Part shown: positions 19,278 to 26,973 of the stretch, in pieces | How the letters are laid out: each line of letters starts with the position of its first letter | How positions within the stretch are numbered: the stretch's first letter is position 1 | Source: Noviherbaspirillum suwonense | GTDB taxonomy: Bacteria; Pseudomonadota; Gammaproteobacteria; Burkholderiales; Burkholderiaceae_D | NCBI RefSeq assembly: GCF_900182955.1 | Contig: NZ_FXUL01000001.1 | Location: 186,001-250,000, forward strand | Direction: 5' to 3' | Length of the DNA: 64,000 nt | Program-made: the position numbers and the translations under genes | Notes under the pieces: generated by a model | What the model was told of the DNA's origin: nothing | The model's input: the letters and a program-made list of their open reading frames with translations, nothing else | Database searches by the model: none

Positions 19278-19691
19278 TCAGCCGTAGGAGCCGCCGGTCA
19301 GCAGGATGTCGAAAGTCCGCGCAATCGCCGCGATCAGCGCGGTTGCGCCGCATGCGAGGGCCAGCACCAGCATCAGCGGCACCTGCCAGCCGGTGTCGGA
19401 CGTGCGGCCCGACTCCGGGTTGTGGCGCGCATCCCACTTTTCATCCGGCGTCACGCCGATCACCAGCGTCTCCAGGAAGGCCGCCAGCACCGACAGCACG
19501 AACGGGCCGGCGCTGAAGATGGCTGGCGCCTCCGGGTACCCCAGCATCAGCAGCGCCGACAGCGGCAAGGTCGCCAGGTGGACCCAGCCCCACAGGTCGC
19601 GCCGCCCGTACAGGTAGAAGCGGTGCAGGCCGGCGCTGCCGAGCAGCAGCGCGAGCAGGGTGGCGAGGGTCTTGTTCTTGTGGGTGCGCAT
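19278..19691 (-). CDS. TM2 domain membrane protein
   Basis: A 137-residue small integral membrane protein. The N-terminal KNKTLATLLALLLGSAGLHRFYLYG contains the TM2-domain hallmarks: a first helix, the GxHRFYxG turn, then a second helix (about 33-52). A third and fourth hydrophobic segment at about 58-77 and 103-125 extend the usual two-helix module. The function of bacterial TM2 proteins is unknown. It is convergent with the acyl-CoA dehydrogenase gene, with 18 bases between stops, and divergent from rpsP. Confidence 0.8.
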   Translation of the reverse strand: MRTHKNKTLATLLALLLGSAGLHRFYLYGRRDLWGWVHLATLPLSALLMLGYPEAPAIFSAGPFVLSVLAAFLETLVIGVTPDEKWDARHNPESGRTSDTGWQVPLMLVLALACGATALIAAIARTFDILLTGGSYG

Positions 19692-19861
19692 GGGTCAGGC
19701 GGAAGCGGGCGAAATCGCGGGCGTAGTGTGCATCAGCACTGCCGGCGTGGCAATCGCCGCATCGCCTGAAAACCGCCTTATACTGTCGCCTCGCCGCGCT
19801 TCCCGCGCCGGCCACTCAGCCTGGACACTCATTAACCTGTCCGTTTCCGGGGAAAACCCGC

Positions 19862-19867
19862 TATAAT
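19862..19867 (+). promoter_or_regulatory. -10 element of the rpsP operon
   Basis: A consensus TATAAT lies 40 bases before the rpsP ATG. The upstream -35 region is poor. This is the only clear promoter element ahead of the four-gene rpsP-rplS operon. Confidence 0.6.
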
Positions 19868-19907
19868 CACTGGTTTTTCCCGTCTCCGTACACTTTTTGG
19901 AAATATT

Positions 19908-20162
19908 ATGGTCGTCATTCGTTTAGCCCGTGGAGGCGCCAAGAAGCGCCCGTTCTTCAACATCGTCGTGACCGATTCCCGTAATCGCCGCGACGGCCGC
20001 TTCATCGAGCGCATCGGTTTCTACAATCCGGTCGCTTCCGGCGCCGAAGAGTCGGTCCGTATCGCCCAGGACCGCCTGACCTACTGGCAAGGCGTTGGCG
20101 CGCAGCTGTCGCCAACCGCTGCCCGTCTGGTCAGCCAGGCTGCGACGAAAGCCGCAGCTTAA
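19908..20162 (+). CDS. rpsP: 30S ribosomal protein S16
   Basis: Small-subunit protein needed for 30S assembly, 84 residues, the normal length. [21 protein letters not shown] and the following [19 protein letters not shown] are the conserved N-terminal half; the C-terminal Ala-rich tail is variable in the family. It is first in the order rpsP-rimM-trmD-rplS, which is conserved across proteobacteria, with 15 bases to rimM. Confidence 0.98.
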   Translation: MVVIRLARGGAKKRPFFNIVVTDSRNRRDGRFIERIGFYNPVASGAEESVRIAQDRLTYWQGVGAQLSPTAARLVSQAATKAAA

Positions 20163-20177
20163 TTACAGGCAGCAAAG

Positions 20178-20723
20178 ATGACCGCATCGGGAATCCCGGT
20201 TCCTGACGACCTGGTGCTGGTCGGCTACGTGTCCGGCGCTTACGGCATCAACGGCTGGGTGCGCGTCAAGCCCTATTCGTCCGATGGCGATGCGCTGCTG
20301 GCCGCCAAGACCTGGTGGCTGGACAAGCCCGAGATGCGCGACGTCGAAATGATGCAGTCCAAGCTGCACAACGACGAAGTGGTCGCAAGGCTGATGGGCG
20401 TTGCCGGCCGCGACGCCGCCGAGGCGCTGAGAGGCGCCGCCGTGCATGTGCGTCGCAGCCATTTCCCGGCGCTGGACAACGATGAATTCTACTGGATCGA
20501 CCTGATCGGCCTGGCAGTGGTCAACGAACGCGGCGAGTCGCTCGGCGTGGTCGGCGACCTGATGGACAATGGCGCGCATCCGATACTGCGGGTCGAGCAG
20601 CCGGCGGCAGAGGGCCAGAAGCCCGCGCCGGAATTGCTGATTCCCTTCGTCGACCAGTTCGTCAAGACCGTGGACCAGGCAGCGCGCCTGATCACGGTGG
20701 ACTGGGAAGCGGATTATTCGTGA
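20178..20723 (+). CDS. rimM: 16S rRNA processing protein RimM
   Basis: Assembly factor that binds S19 and helps mature the 3' domain of the 30S subunit. The 181-residue protein has the RimM N-terminal beta-barrel (LVLVGYVSGAYGINGWVRVKPYS at about 11-33) and a PRC-barrel domain from about 95 (EFYWIDLIGLAVVNERGESLGVV, then ELLIPFVDQFVKTVDQ). It lies 15 bases after rpsP and 39 bases before trmD in the same operon. The length is normal and nothing is truncated. Confidence 0.95.
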   Translation: MTASGIPVPDDLVLVGYVSGAYGINGWVRVKPYSSDGDALLAAKTWWLDKPEMRDVEMMQSKLHNDEVVARLMGVAGRDAAEALRGAAVHVRRSHFPALDNDEFYWIDLIGLAVVNERGESLGVVGDLMDNGAHPILRVEQPAAEGQKPAPELLIPFVDQFVKTVDQAARLITVDWEADYS

Positions 20724-20762
20724 CGGCACAGGCAGCAGCGGTGCGCGGGGAAGGGTGGCGGT

Positions 20763-21512
20763 ATGCAGTTTGATGTCGTGAGCCTGTTCCCGGAAATGTT
20801 TTCGGCAATTACCCAGTCGGGCATCACCCGCCGCGCTTTCGAGCAGGGGCGGTGTGGCCTGGGCCTGTGGAATCCGCGCGATTTCACCAGCGACAATCAT
20901 CGCACCGTGGACGACCGGCCCTATGGCGGCGGCCCCGGCATGGTGATGCTGGCCAGGCCGCTGGAAAGCGCGCTGAACGCCGCCGGCGAACGCCAGCAGC
21001 AACTGGGCCTGCCCAGGCCGCGGGTGATCTACCTGTCGCCGCAAGGCCGGATGCTGGACCACCAGCGCGTCATGCAGCTGGCGGCCGAGCCGGGGCTGGT
21101 GCTGCTGTGCGGACGTTACGAGGCGGTGGACCAGCGCCTGCTGGACCGCTGCGTCGATGAGGAAATCAGCATCGGCGATTTCGTGCTGTCGGGCGGCGAG
21201 TTGCCGGCGATGGCGCTGATGGATGCGGTGATCCGGCAGTTGCCGGGCGTGCTGCATGACGATGCGTCGGCAGTCGAGGACAGTTTCGTCAACGGGCTGC
21301 TCGACTATCCGCATTACACCCGCCCGGAAGTGTACGAGGGCGAAGCGGTACCGGCGGTGCTGATGGGCGGCCACCATGCCGAGATCGTCAAGTGGCGGCG
21401 GCAGCAGGCGCTCAGGGCCACGCTGGCCAAGCGGCCGGCGCTGATCGCGAGTGCGCGGGCGGCCGGGCTGCTGAGCGCAGCCGATGAAAAGTTTTTGAGC
21501 AGCCTGCAGTAA
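20763..21512 (+). CDS. trmD: tRNA (guanine-N1)-methyltransferase
   Basis: Methylates G37 next to the anticodon to prevent frameshifting. It is a homodimeric SPOUT enzyme of 249 residues. The start [13 protein letters not shown], the YGGGPGMVM segment near 57, LSPQGR near 92, [11 protein letters not shown] near 114-124 and [16 protein letters not shown] near 133-148 (the trefoil knot that holds AdoMet) are all present. Two tandem hairpins lie between its stop and rplS, the first overlapping the trmD stop codon. Confidence 0.97.
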   Translation: MQFDVVSLFPEMFSAITQSGITRRAFEQGRCGLGLWNPRDFTSDNHRTVDDRPYGGGPGMVMLARPLESALNAAGERQQQLGLPRPRVIYLSPQGRMLDHQRVMQLAAEPGLVLLCGRYEAVDQRLLDRCVDEEISIGDFVLSGGELPAMALMDAVIRQLPGVLHDDASAVEDSFVNGLLDYPHYTRPEVYEGEAVPAVLMGGHHAEIVKWRRQQALRATLAKRPALIASARAAGLLSAADEKFLSSLQ

Positions 21513-21552
21513 GCAGGCTGAAAAAAGAGCGCCTGGCCATGTTGGCCAGGCG
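21500..21552 (+). promoter_or_regulatory. Two tandem hairpins between trmD and rplS
   Basis: CAGCCTGC (21500-21507) pairs with GCAGGCTG (21513-21520) around the trmD stop, followed by A6. CGCCTGGCCA (21530-21539) pairs with TGGCCAGGCG (21543-21552) around TGT. Neither is followed by a T-run on the + strand, so these look like mRNA structures that set relative trmD and rplS output rather than terminators. Confidence 0.5.
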
Positions 21553-21623
21553 GTTATGTTGAACCCCATCCTCTACCGGGCTGCATCAATGAAGCGCCGG
21601 CAAGATGGCACCAGGAGCAATAA

Positions 21624-22007
21624 ATGGATCTGATCCAGCAACTCGAGCAAGAAGAGATTTCGCGTCTCGGCGCCAACATTCCCGATTTCGCCCCAGGCGA
21701 CACCGTGATCGTCAGCGTCAACGTGGTAGAAGGCACCCGCAAGCGCGCCCAGGCGTACGAAGGCGTCGTGATTTCCCGCCGCAACCGTGGCCTGAACTCG
21801 AACTTCATCGTCCGCAAGATTTCGTCGGGCGAAGGCGTCGAGCGTACCTTTCAGCTGTATTCCCCGCTGATCGCGTCGATCGAAGTCAAGCGTCGCGGCG
21901 ATGTCCGTCGCGCCAAGCTGTACTACCTGCGTGAGCGCTCGGGCAAATCGGCGCGCATCAAGGAAAAACTGCCGGCACGTCGCGTCAAGGCCGCACCAGC
22001 AGCATAA
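21624..22007 (+). CDS. rplS: 50S ribosomal protein L19
   Basis: Large-subunit protein at the subunit interface, 127 residues. [26 protein letters not shown], the [20 protein letters not shown] stretch and [15 protein letters not shown] are the conserved blocks. The C-terminus [17 protein letters not shown] is slightly extended relative to E. coli. A good AGGAG precedes the ATG, in keeping with L19 being made in excess of TrmD. The operon ends at a strong terminator 22 bases downstream. Confidence 0.98.
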   Translation: MDLIQQLEQEEISRLGANIPDFAPGDTVIVSVNVVEGTRKRAQAYEGVVISRRNRGLNSNFIVRKISSGEGVERTFQLYSPLIASIEVKRRGDVRRAKLYYLRERSGKSARIKEKLPARRVKAAPAA

Positions 22008-22029
22008 TTCGCTGCGGCGTATCATGCGA

Positions 22030-22054
22030 GGGCACCACGATGGTGCCCTTTTTT
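22030..22054 (+). terminator. Rho-independent terminator of the rpsP-rplS operon
   Basis: GGGCACCA (22030-22037) pairs perfectly with TGGTGCCC (22041-22048) around CGA and is followed directly by T6. This is the clearest intrinsic terminator in the window. Confidence 0.93.
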
Positions 22055-22154
22055 CATGGCCGGCCGTACCCATATCCCCAGCCATGGCTGCTTTTTCCGC
22101 TGACTTCGTGCCTGTCCCGCCTGCAGCCGCCGGGATGCGCCGGGAACCCCTGTT

Positions 22155-22823
22155 TTGACCAAACTGCATTTCGACCCAAAAATACTTCCGATCGAATCCC
22201 TGGCTGGCGAAGCCGCCGTGCTGGCCGAGGAGCTGAGCGTCGAGCGCCTGCGCAGGCGCTTCGCCAACCCGCCGCGCTGGGAGCCGGAAACCATCGAGGA
22301 GCGCCTGCTGCGCGTGCGCGACGGCAATCCGACCCGGGCATCGGTGCTGATGCCGCTGGTGCAGCGCGAGCAGGGCCTGACCATGCTGCTCACCGAGCGC
22401 ACCGCGCACCTGACCGACCATGCCGGCCAGGTCAGCCTGCCGGGCGGCCGCGCCGAGCCGGAAGACCCGACCGCAATCGACACCGCGCTGCGCGAGACCG
22501 AGGAAGAAATCGGGCTGGCGCGCCAGCACATCGAAGTGCTGGGCACGCTGCCTGACCATTTCACCGGCACCGGCTATCGGGTCACGCCGGTCGTCGGGCT
22601 GGTCCATCCGCCGTTCGAGCTGAAAGCCGACCCGTTCGAGGTCGAGGAAATTTTCGAAGTGCCGCTGGCTTTCCTGATGGATGGCATGAACCACCAGCGG
22701 CGCAGCATCGAGGCGCCCGGCATTGCGCGGCGCACGTTCTATACGATGCCGTATGACCGATTCTTCATCTGGGGCGCCACCGCCGGCATGCTGCGCAACC
22801 TGTTTCATTTCCTGCGAGCATGA
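22155..22823 (+). CDS. CoA pyrophosphatase (Nudix hydrolase)
   Basis: Nudix enzyme predicted to split coenzyme A or its derivatives into 4'-phosphopantetheine and 3',5'-ADP. The 222-residue product carries LLTERTAHLTDHAGQVSLPGGR, the NuCoA extension, run into a complete Nudix box (GGRAEPED ... ALRETEEEIGL, near 97-120). The only sensible start is TTG at 22155; no in-frame ATG or GTG lies close upstream, so low translation is likely. It follows the rplS terminator and precedes a membrane protein in the same direction. It is NudL/YeaB-like. Confidence 0.87.
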   Translation: MTKLHFDPKILPIESLAGEAAVLAEELSVERLRRRFANPPRWEPETIEERLLRVRDGNPTRASVLMPLVQREQGLTMLLTERTAHLTDHAGQVSLPGGRAEPEDPTAIDTALRETEEEIGLARQHIEVLGTLPDHFTGTGYRVTPVVGLVHPPFELKADPFEVEEIFEVPLAFLMDGMNHQRRSIEAPGIARRTFYTMPYDRFFIWGATAGMLRNLFHFLRA

Positions 22824-22912
22824 TATTTCGGTCCCGCATGCCGTTGGCGTCGTCGTTTGATTACTTACTATCACTACGTTATCGTAGCGGCTGCTGACCT
22901 CATGGGCGACTG

Positions 22913-23872
22913 ATGACCTTTATCTCCATTCTTCTCGCACTGCTGATCGAGCAACTCAAGCCCCTGCGCGCCGACAACCCGGTGTATGGGGCCATCAAGA
23001 ATTACGCGATCCGGGTCGAGGGCTGGTTCAACGCCGGCCATGTCGAGCATGGCCGCCTGGGCTGGCTGGTGGTGATCGCCAGCCTGACGCTGCCCACCGT
23101 GCTGATCTACTGGCTGTGCATGCGGGTCAGCCCCTTCCTCGCGCTGGCCTGGAATGTGCTGATCCTCTACCTGACGCTGGGTTTCCGGCATTACAGCCAT
23201 TACTTCACCGCCGTGCAGTTCGCGCTGAATACCGGCGACACGGAAACCGCGCGCAAGCTGCTGGCCCAGTGGCTGCGCCAGGACACCAGCGGCATGGATG
23301 CGCCGGAACTGGCGCGGCTGGCGGTGGAAAAGGCGCTCATCACCACGCACCGGCATGTATTCGGCGTCTTTTTCTGGTTCCTGATGCCGTTCGGCCCGGC
23401 GGGCGCGGTGCTGTACCGGGTGGCCGAATACCTGGCGCGCGCCTGGAGCGAGCCCGACCATATGAAAACCGAGGCATTCGGGCGCTTTGCGATCCGCATC
23501 TACTACTGGATAGACTGGGTGCCGGCGCGCCTGACCGCGGCCGCGTTCGCCATCGTCGGCAATTTCGAGGATGCCATCTATGCATGGCGCAATTTTGCGC
23601 GGCGCTGGCAGAACGAGACGACCGGCATTATCCTGTCAGCTGGCGGCGGCGCGATGGGCGTGCGGCTGGGCACGCCGCACGAGAATGCGACCAGCCTGCT
23701 GCTGACCATGGACGAGGCGACGATAGACGCCGCGGGCGTCGAGGCCGAGACGCTTCCCGGCGAGGAGCCGACGATACGAGCGCTGCAGAGCACGGTCGGG
23801 CTGGTATGGCGCGCGCTGCTGCTGTGGATGCTGCTGTTGCTGCTGCTGTCGGTCGCGGTCTGGCTGGGATGA
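22913..23872 (+). CDS. CobD/CbiB-family membrane protein
   Basis: A 319-residue inner-membrane protein resembling the adenosylcobinamide-phosphate synthase family: MTFISILLALLIEQLKPL at the start, a helix at about 44-63, a loop with HYFTAVQFALNTGD, a helix near 145-168 (FFWFLMPFGPAGAVLYR), and a final helix at about 296-318. No other cobalamin genes are in the window, and many betaproteobacteria carry such an isolated gene, so a role in B12 synthesis is doubtful. The region resembles AmpE too, which belongs to the same superfamily. Membrane topology is clear; function is not. Confidence 0.75.
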   Translation: MTFISILLALLIEQLKPLRADNPVYGAIKNYAIRVEGWFNAGHVEHGRLGWLVVIASLTLPTVLIYWLCMRVSPFLALAWNVLILYLTLGFRHYSHYFTAVQFALNTGDTETARKLLAQWLRQDTSGMDAPELARLAVEKALITTHRHVFGVFFWFLMPFGPAGAVLYRVAEYLARAWSEPDHMKTEAFGRFAIRIYYWIDWVPARLTAAAFAIVGNFEDAIYAWRNFARRWQNETTGIILSAGGGAMGVRLGTPHENATSLLLTMDEATIDAAGVEAETLPGEEPTIRALQSTVGLVWRALLLWMLLLLLLSVAVWLG

Positions 23873-23934
23873 GCCGGCAGCAATCGTAAATTTCACATCG
23901 TGGTAGCGGGTTTTAGGGAAACTCTTCTATAAGA

Positions 23935-23940
23935 TATAAT
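23935..23940 (+). promoter_or_regulatory. -10 element upstream of the DUF3579 gene
   Basis: A consensus TATAAT in a locally AT-rich stretch, about 97 bases before the likely start at 24037 (or 49 before an alternative ATG at 23989). Confidence 0.45.
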
Positions 23941-24036
23941 ATGTAATACCAATCTTGATACAAGAATTTCCCGGCCTGACGCTACACGATGGCGCACGGC
24001 TTTCCAAGTTGCCTTTCCACCGAAATCGCATCCGCC

Positions 24037-24387
24037 ATGGCAGATCCCGACAAGACCAGCGCAGCGCCAGCCAACGAGTTCTTCATCCAGGGGATCACCA
24101 GCGACGGCCGCACTTTCCGTCCGAGCGACTGGTCCGAGCGGCTGTGCGGGGTGCTGTCGCACTTTCGTCCGGAAGGCAGCGGTGGGCGCAATGCGCACCT
24201 GAAGTATTCTCCCTACGTTCGGCCGACCCTGCTCAATGGCGTTAAATCTGTGCTGGTCAACGAACAATTGCGCGAGATAGAGCCGCTGGCTTACCAGTTC
24301 GTCATCGATTTCGCGCGCGACAATGACCTGCAGGTGGTAGAGGCCTGCCTGCTGCCGGACGCCGACAGCAAGGACACCAGGCCCTAG
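24037..24387 (+). CDS. DUF3579 protein
   Basis: A soluble protein of 116 residues of the betaproteobacterial DUF3579 family; function unknown. Recognisable segments are FFIQGITSDGRTFRPSDWSERLCGVLS and KYSPYVRPTLLNGVKSVLVNEQLREIEPLAYQFVIDFA. The start is uncertain: ATG at 24037 gives the usual family length, while ATG at 23989 would add 16 residues, and neither has a good ribosome-binding site. It is followed 23 bases later by the CDF exporter gene on the same strand. Confidence 0.8.
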   Translation: MADPDKTSAAPANEFFIQGITSDGRTFRPSDWSERLCGVLSHFRPEGSGGRNAHLKYSPYVRPTLLNGVKSVLVNEQLREIEPLAYQFVIDFARDNDLQVVEACLLPDADSKDTRP

Positions 24388-24410
24388 CGCCGGAAAGCGA
24401 CACCAGAACC

Positions 24411-25343
24411 ATGGCCCATGCACATACCGATCATCATCACGACCATGCGCATGGCCATCATCATCACGCGCCCCCCGCGCCGGGCGACCATAGCCGCGCC
24501 TTCCTCATCGCCATCCTGCTCAACGTCGGTTTTGTCGGCGTCGAGTTCGCCTACGGGCTGATCGCCCATTCCACCGCGCTGATGGCCGACGCCGGCCACA
24601 ACCTGTCCGACGTGCTCGGGCTGGTGCTGGCCTGGGTGGCCGCGGTGCTGACCAAGAAGCGCCCGGAGGGCCGCTACACCTACGGCCTGCGCGGCACCTC
24701 CATCCTGGCCGCGCTCGGCAATTCGATGCTGCTGCTGGTGGCCTGCGGCGGCATTGCCTGGGAGGCGGTGCTCCGGCTCACCGCGCCGGCCCCGGTGGGC
24801 GGCCTGACGGTCTCCGTGGTCGCCGGCGTCGGCATCGCGGTCAATGCGTTCTCCGCCTGGCTTTTCATGGCCGGCAGCAAGGGCGACCTGAACCTGCGCG
24901 GCGCTTATCTGCACATGGCCGCCGACGCGCTGGTGTCGCTGGCGGTGGTGGCCGGCGGCCTGATCATGCTCTACACCGGCTGGTACTGGGTCGACCCGGT
25001 GCTGTCGCTGGCGATCGTGGCCGTGATCCTGGCCAGCAGCTTCGGCCTGCTGCGCGATGCGCTGCGGCTGTCGCTCAATGCGGTGCCGGCGCACATCGTG
25101 CTGGACGACGTGCATGCCTACCTGGCCGCGCTGCCCGGCGTGATCGCGGTGCAGGACCTGCATGTATGGGGGATGAGCACAACCGAGACTGCGCTGACCG
25201 CCCACCTGCTGATGCCGGGCGGGCATCCCGACGACGCGTTCTTCAACGAGGTCGCCGGCGAACTGGCGGAACGCTTCGGCATCAAGCACAGCACGGTGCA
25301 GGTCGGCATCGAGCAGCCGGTGCGCTGTGCGCTGGTGAGCTGA
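24411..25343 (+). CDS. Cation diffusion facilitator metal exporter
   Basis: Inner-membrane antiporter of the CDF/CzcD-ZitB group, 310 residues, exporting Zn2+ or similar divalent metals in exchange for protons. The N-terminus is His-rich (about eleven His in the first 22 residues), which often senses or buffers metal. Six helices follow. Metal-site HxxxD motifs are in helix 2 (HSTALMADAGHNLSD) and helix 5 (HMAADALVS). The C-terminal domain after about 205 has the dimeric metallochaperone-like fold (LHVWGMSTTETALTAHLLM). A terminator-like hairpin follows the stop. No metal regulator gene is nearby. Confidence 0.9.
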   Translation: MAHAHTDHHHDHAHGHHHHAPPAPGDHSRAFLIAILLNVGFVGVEFAYGLIAHSTALMADAGHNLSDVLGLVLAWVAAVLTKKRPEGRYTYGLRGTSILAALGNSMLLLVACGGIAWEAVLRLTAPAPVGGLTVSVVAGVGIAVNAFSAWLFMAGSKGDLNLRGAYLHMAADALVSLAVVAGGLIMLYTGWYWVDPVLSLAIVAVILASSFGLLRDALRLSLNAVPAHIVLDDVHAYLAALPGVIAVQDLHVWGMSTTETALTAHLLMPGGHPDDAFFNEVAGELAERFGIKHSTVQVGIEQPVRCALVS

Positions 25344-25364
25344 AGGCCGCCGCCGGCCTTATTT
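25343..25364 (+). terminator. Terminator candidate after the CDF gene
   Basis: AAGGCCG (25343-25349) pairs with CGGCCTT (25354-25360), followed by ATTT. The stem starts at the stop codon of the CDF gene. The T-run is short. Confidence 0.5.
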
Positions 25365-25565
25365 CAGCGCGGCGCGATGCGGCGCCAGCTTAATTAATCC
25401 ATCTTAATAATGCATGCGCCGTCCGGCGCGAGTCTGCATTCTCCGCGCTTCGGGAATTGCGCCGCCCAGCGCTTGCATTCCCTGCAGTGCCCGCCCCTCG
25501 TACCGACCTGCCAGCGTGCCGGCGGCGCGGGCGTCTCGCCCACCAAGCCAGCGGAATACATCACC

Positions 25566-26000
25566 ATGGATCGTGCTTCATCAGCCGGTTTTACGCTGAT
25601 CGAACTCCTGATAAGCATCGCGATTATCGCCATCCTCAGCGCCGTTGCCTTTCCCTCCTATACCGACCATGTCCGCCGCGGCCATGCGGCCGTCGCCGCC
25701 GCAGCCCTGGCAAGCTGGCGCGTCGGCCTTGAACAGTATTACCAGGATCACCGCCGCTACGGCGCGAACGGCGCATGCGGCGGCGCGACGCCGTCCTCCC
25801 GCGAGTTTTCCTATCGCTGCGAGACGCCCGCCGACGGCCAGGGCTTCCTGGCCACGGCCACCGGGGACGGGACGCGCGGCATGGGCGACTTCATTTATTC
25901 CATCGACCATGCCGGACAGCGCCGCACCCTGGGATTGCCGGCCGGCTGGGGCGCGACGCCACGCGACTGCTGGGTCGGCAGCAGGAGCGGCGCATGCTGA
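25566..26000 (+). CDS. pilE: Type IV pilin PilE-like (first of the minor-pilin operon)
   Basis: Class III signal peptide pilin, 144 residues. The short leader MDRASSAG is cut before FTLIELL, with the essential Glu at +5, followed by the hydrophobic helix to about residue 30. A YxxxxxYG segment (YYQDHRRYG) lies in the middle, and cysteine pairs lie in the C-terminal half. PilE proteins prime pilus assembly together with the other minor pilins. The ATG at 25566 is chosen because it gives a normal prepilin leader, whereas longer in-frame options do not. The next gene overlaps its end by 7 bases. Confidence 0.85.
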   Translation: MDRASSAGFTLIELLISIAIIAILSAVAFPSYTDHVRRGHAAVAAAALASWRVGLEQYYQDHRRYGANGACGGATPSSREFSYRCETPADGQGFLATATGDGTRGMGDFIYSIDHAGQRRTLGLPAGWGATPRDCWVGSRSGAC

Positions 26001-26572
26001 CGGGTCGCCAGCGCGGCGTGACGCTGATCGAATTGCTGATAGGGGTGACCATCATCTCCTGCCTGCTGCTGGTCGGCATGCCGTCATTCACCGGCTGGAT
26101 ACGGGACCTGCAGGTCCGGGGCGCGGCCGAGTCCATACAGTCCGGCCTGCTGCTGGCGCGCAGCGAGGCGATACGGCGCAACCGCCCGGTGCAGCTGACG
26201 TTGGCCGATGCCGGCGGACTGGTCGAGTGGCGCATCGGCTGCGTCCCGGCCGACGCAGCCTGCCCGGCCCTGATCGCGGAGCGCAAGCGCGGGGAAGGCG
26301 GGCTCAATACCCGGATGGCGGCATCGGCGGTGGCCGCCGCTGCCGCCGTGGCGAACGTGGCAGTCGTGGCGACCGACGCCGGCGCCGGCGCGGCGCTGGC
26401 CGCCGGCGCCGGGCTCCCGGTAAGCATCGCCTTCAACGGGCTGGGCCGCCTGGCCGGCCCGGCGCCGGACCGGATCGAGGTCAGCCACGCGACGCCGGGC
26501 GCGCGGCGGCTGGTCGTCAGGATCGACGCCGGGCTGGCCAGGGTCTGCCGGCCGCCCCAGGACTGCGCATGA
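25994..26572 (+). CDS. fimT: GspH/FimT-family minor pseudopilin
   Basis: Minor pilin of 192 residues with leader MLTGRQRG cut before VTLIELLIGVTI (Glu at +5 present), then the GspH-type domain (SGLLLARSEAIRRNRPVQLTL at about 47-67). The ATG at 25994 overlaps the pilE stop by 7 bases, so translation is probably coupled. Unusually, residues about 105-140 are almost entirely Ala/Val/Gly, an insertion between the two halves of the domain. The normal C-terminal GPAPDRIEVS...RLVVRIDAGLARVC part follows. It could equally be called FimU. Confidence 0.85.
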   Translation: MLTGRQRGVTLIELLIGVTIISCLLLVGMPSFTGWIRDLQVRGAAESIQSGLLLARSEAIRRNRPVQLTLADAGGLVEWRIGCVPADAACPALIAERKRGEGGLNTRMAASAVAAAAAVANVAVVATDAGAGAALAAGAGLPVSIAFNGLGRLAGPAPDRIEVSHATPGARRLVVRIDAGLARVCRPPQDCA

Positions 26573-26973
26573 AGCGGCGCTGGCAGCGCGGCACCTTCCT
26601 GCTGCAGAGCGTGATGGCGATGGCGCTGTTCTCGGTCGGCGCGCTGGCCGTGCTGATGCTGTCGGCCAGCGCGAAGCGCCAGGCCGCCGACGCCCATTAC
26701 CGCGCCACAGCCAGTGTACTGGTCGGCGAACTGGCCGCCCGGATGCGCCTGGGTCCGCGGGATGCCGGCGCGCTTGCCGCGCAGTACGGCGCGAACGGCG
26801 CCGGCGCGAGCCGCTTCGTCGCCGACGCCGCACTGGTCCTGCCGAATGTCGCGGGCCATCCGCCGGAGATTGCCATCGATGCCGACGGCAATGTCGTCAT
26901 CAGGCTGCGCTGGCAGGCGCCCGGAGATGCCACAGCCCACCAGTATGTCGCCGCGACCCGGATTGCCGACTAG
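26569..26973 (+). CDS. pilV: PilV-like minor pilin lacking Glu5
   Basis: A 134-residue minor pilin whose ATG overlaps the fimT stop (ATGA). The leader MKRRWQRG is cut before TFLLQSVMAMALFSVGALAV: the usual Glu at +5 is Gln, and the first two residues are swapped relative to FTLLE. The short C-terminal domain (about 60-134) has the PilV pattern of strands VVIRLRWQAPGD and QYVAATRI. Loss of Glu5 is typical of tip-most pseudopilins and not of PilV, so the assignment rests mainly on gene order. The next gene begins inside its last 29 bases. Confidence 0.75.
   Translation: MKRRWQRGTFLLQSVMAMALFSVGALAVLMLSASAKRQAADAHYRATASVLVGELAARMRLGPRDAGALAAQYGANGAGASRFVADAALVLPNVAGHPPEIAIDADGNVVIRLRWQAPGDATAHQYVAATRIAD

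Noticed and set aside
22913..23872. A cobalamin biosynthesis locus based on the CobD/CbiB-like gene
   Set aside because: No other cobalamin gene or riboswitch is present in the window, so the name is kept only at family level.
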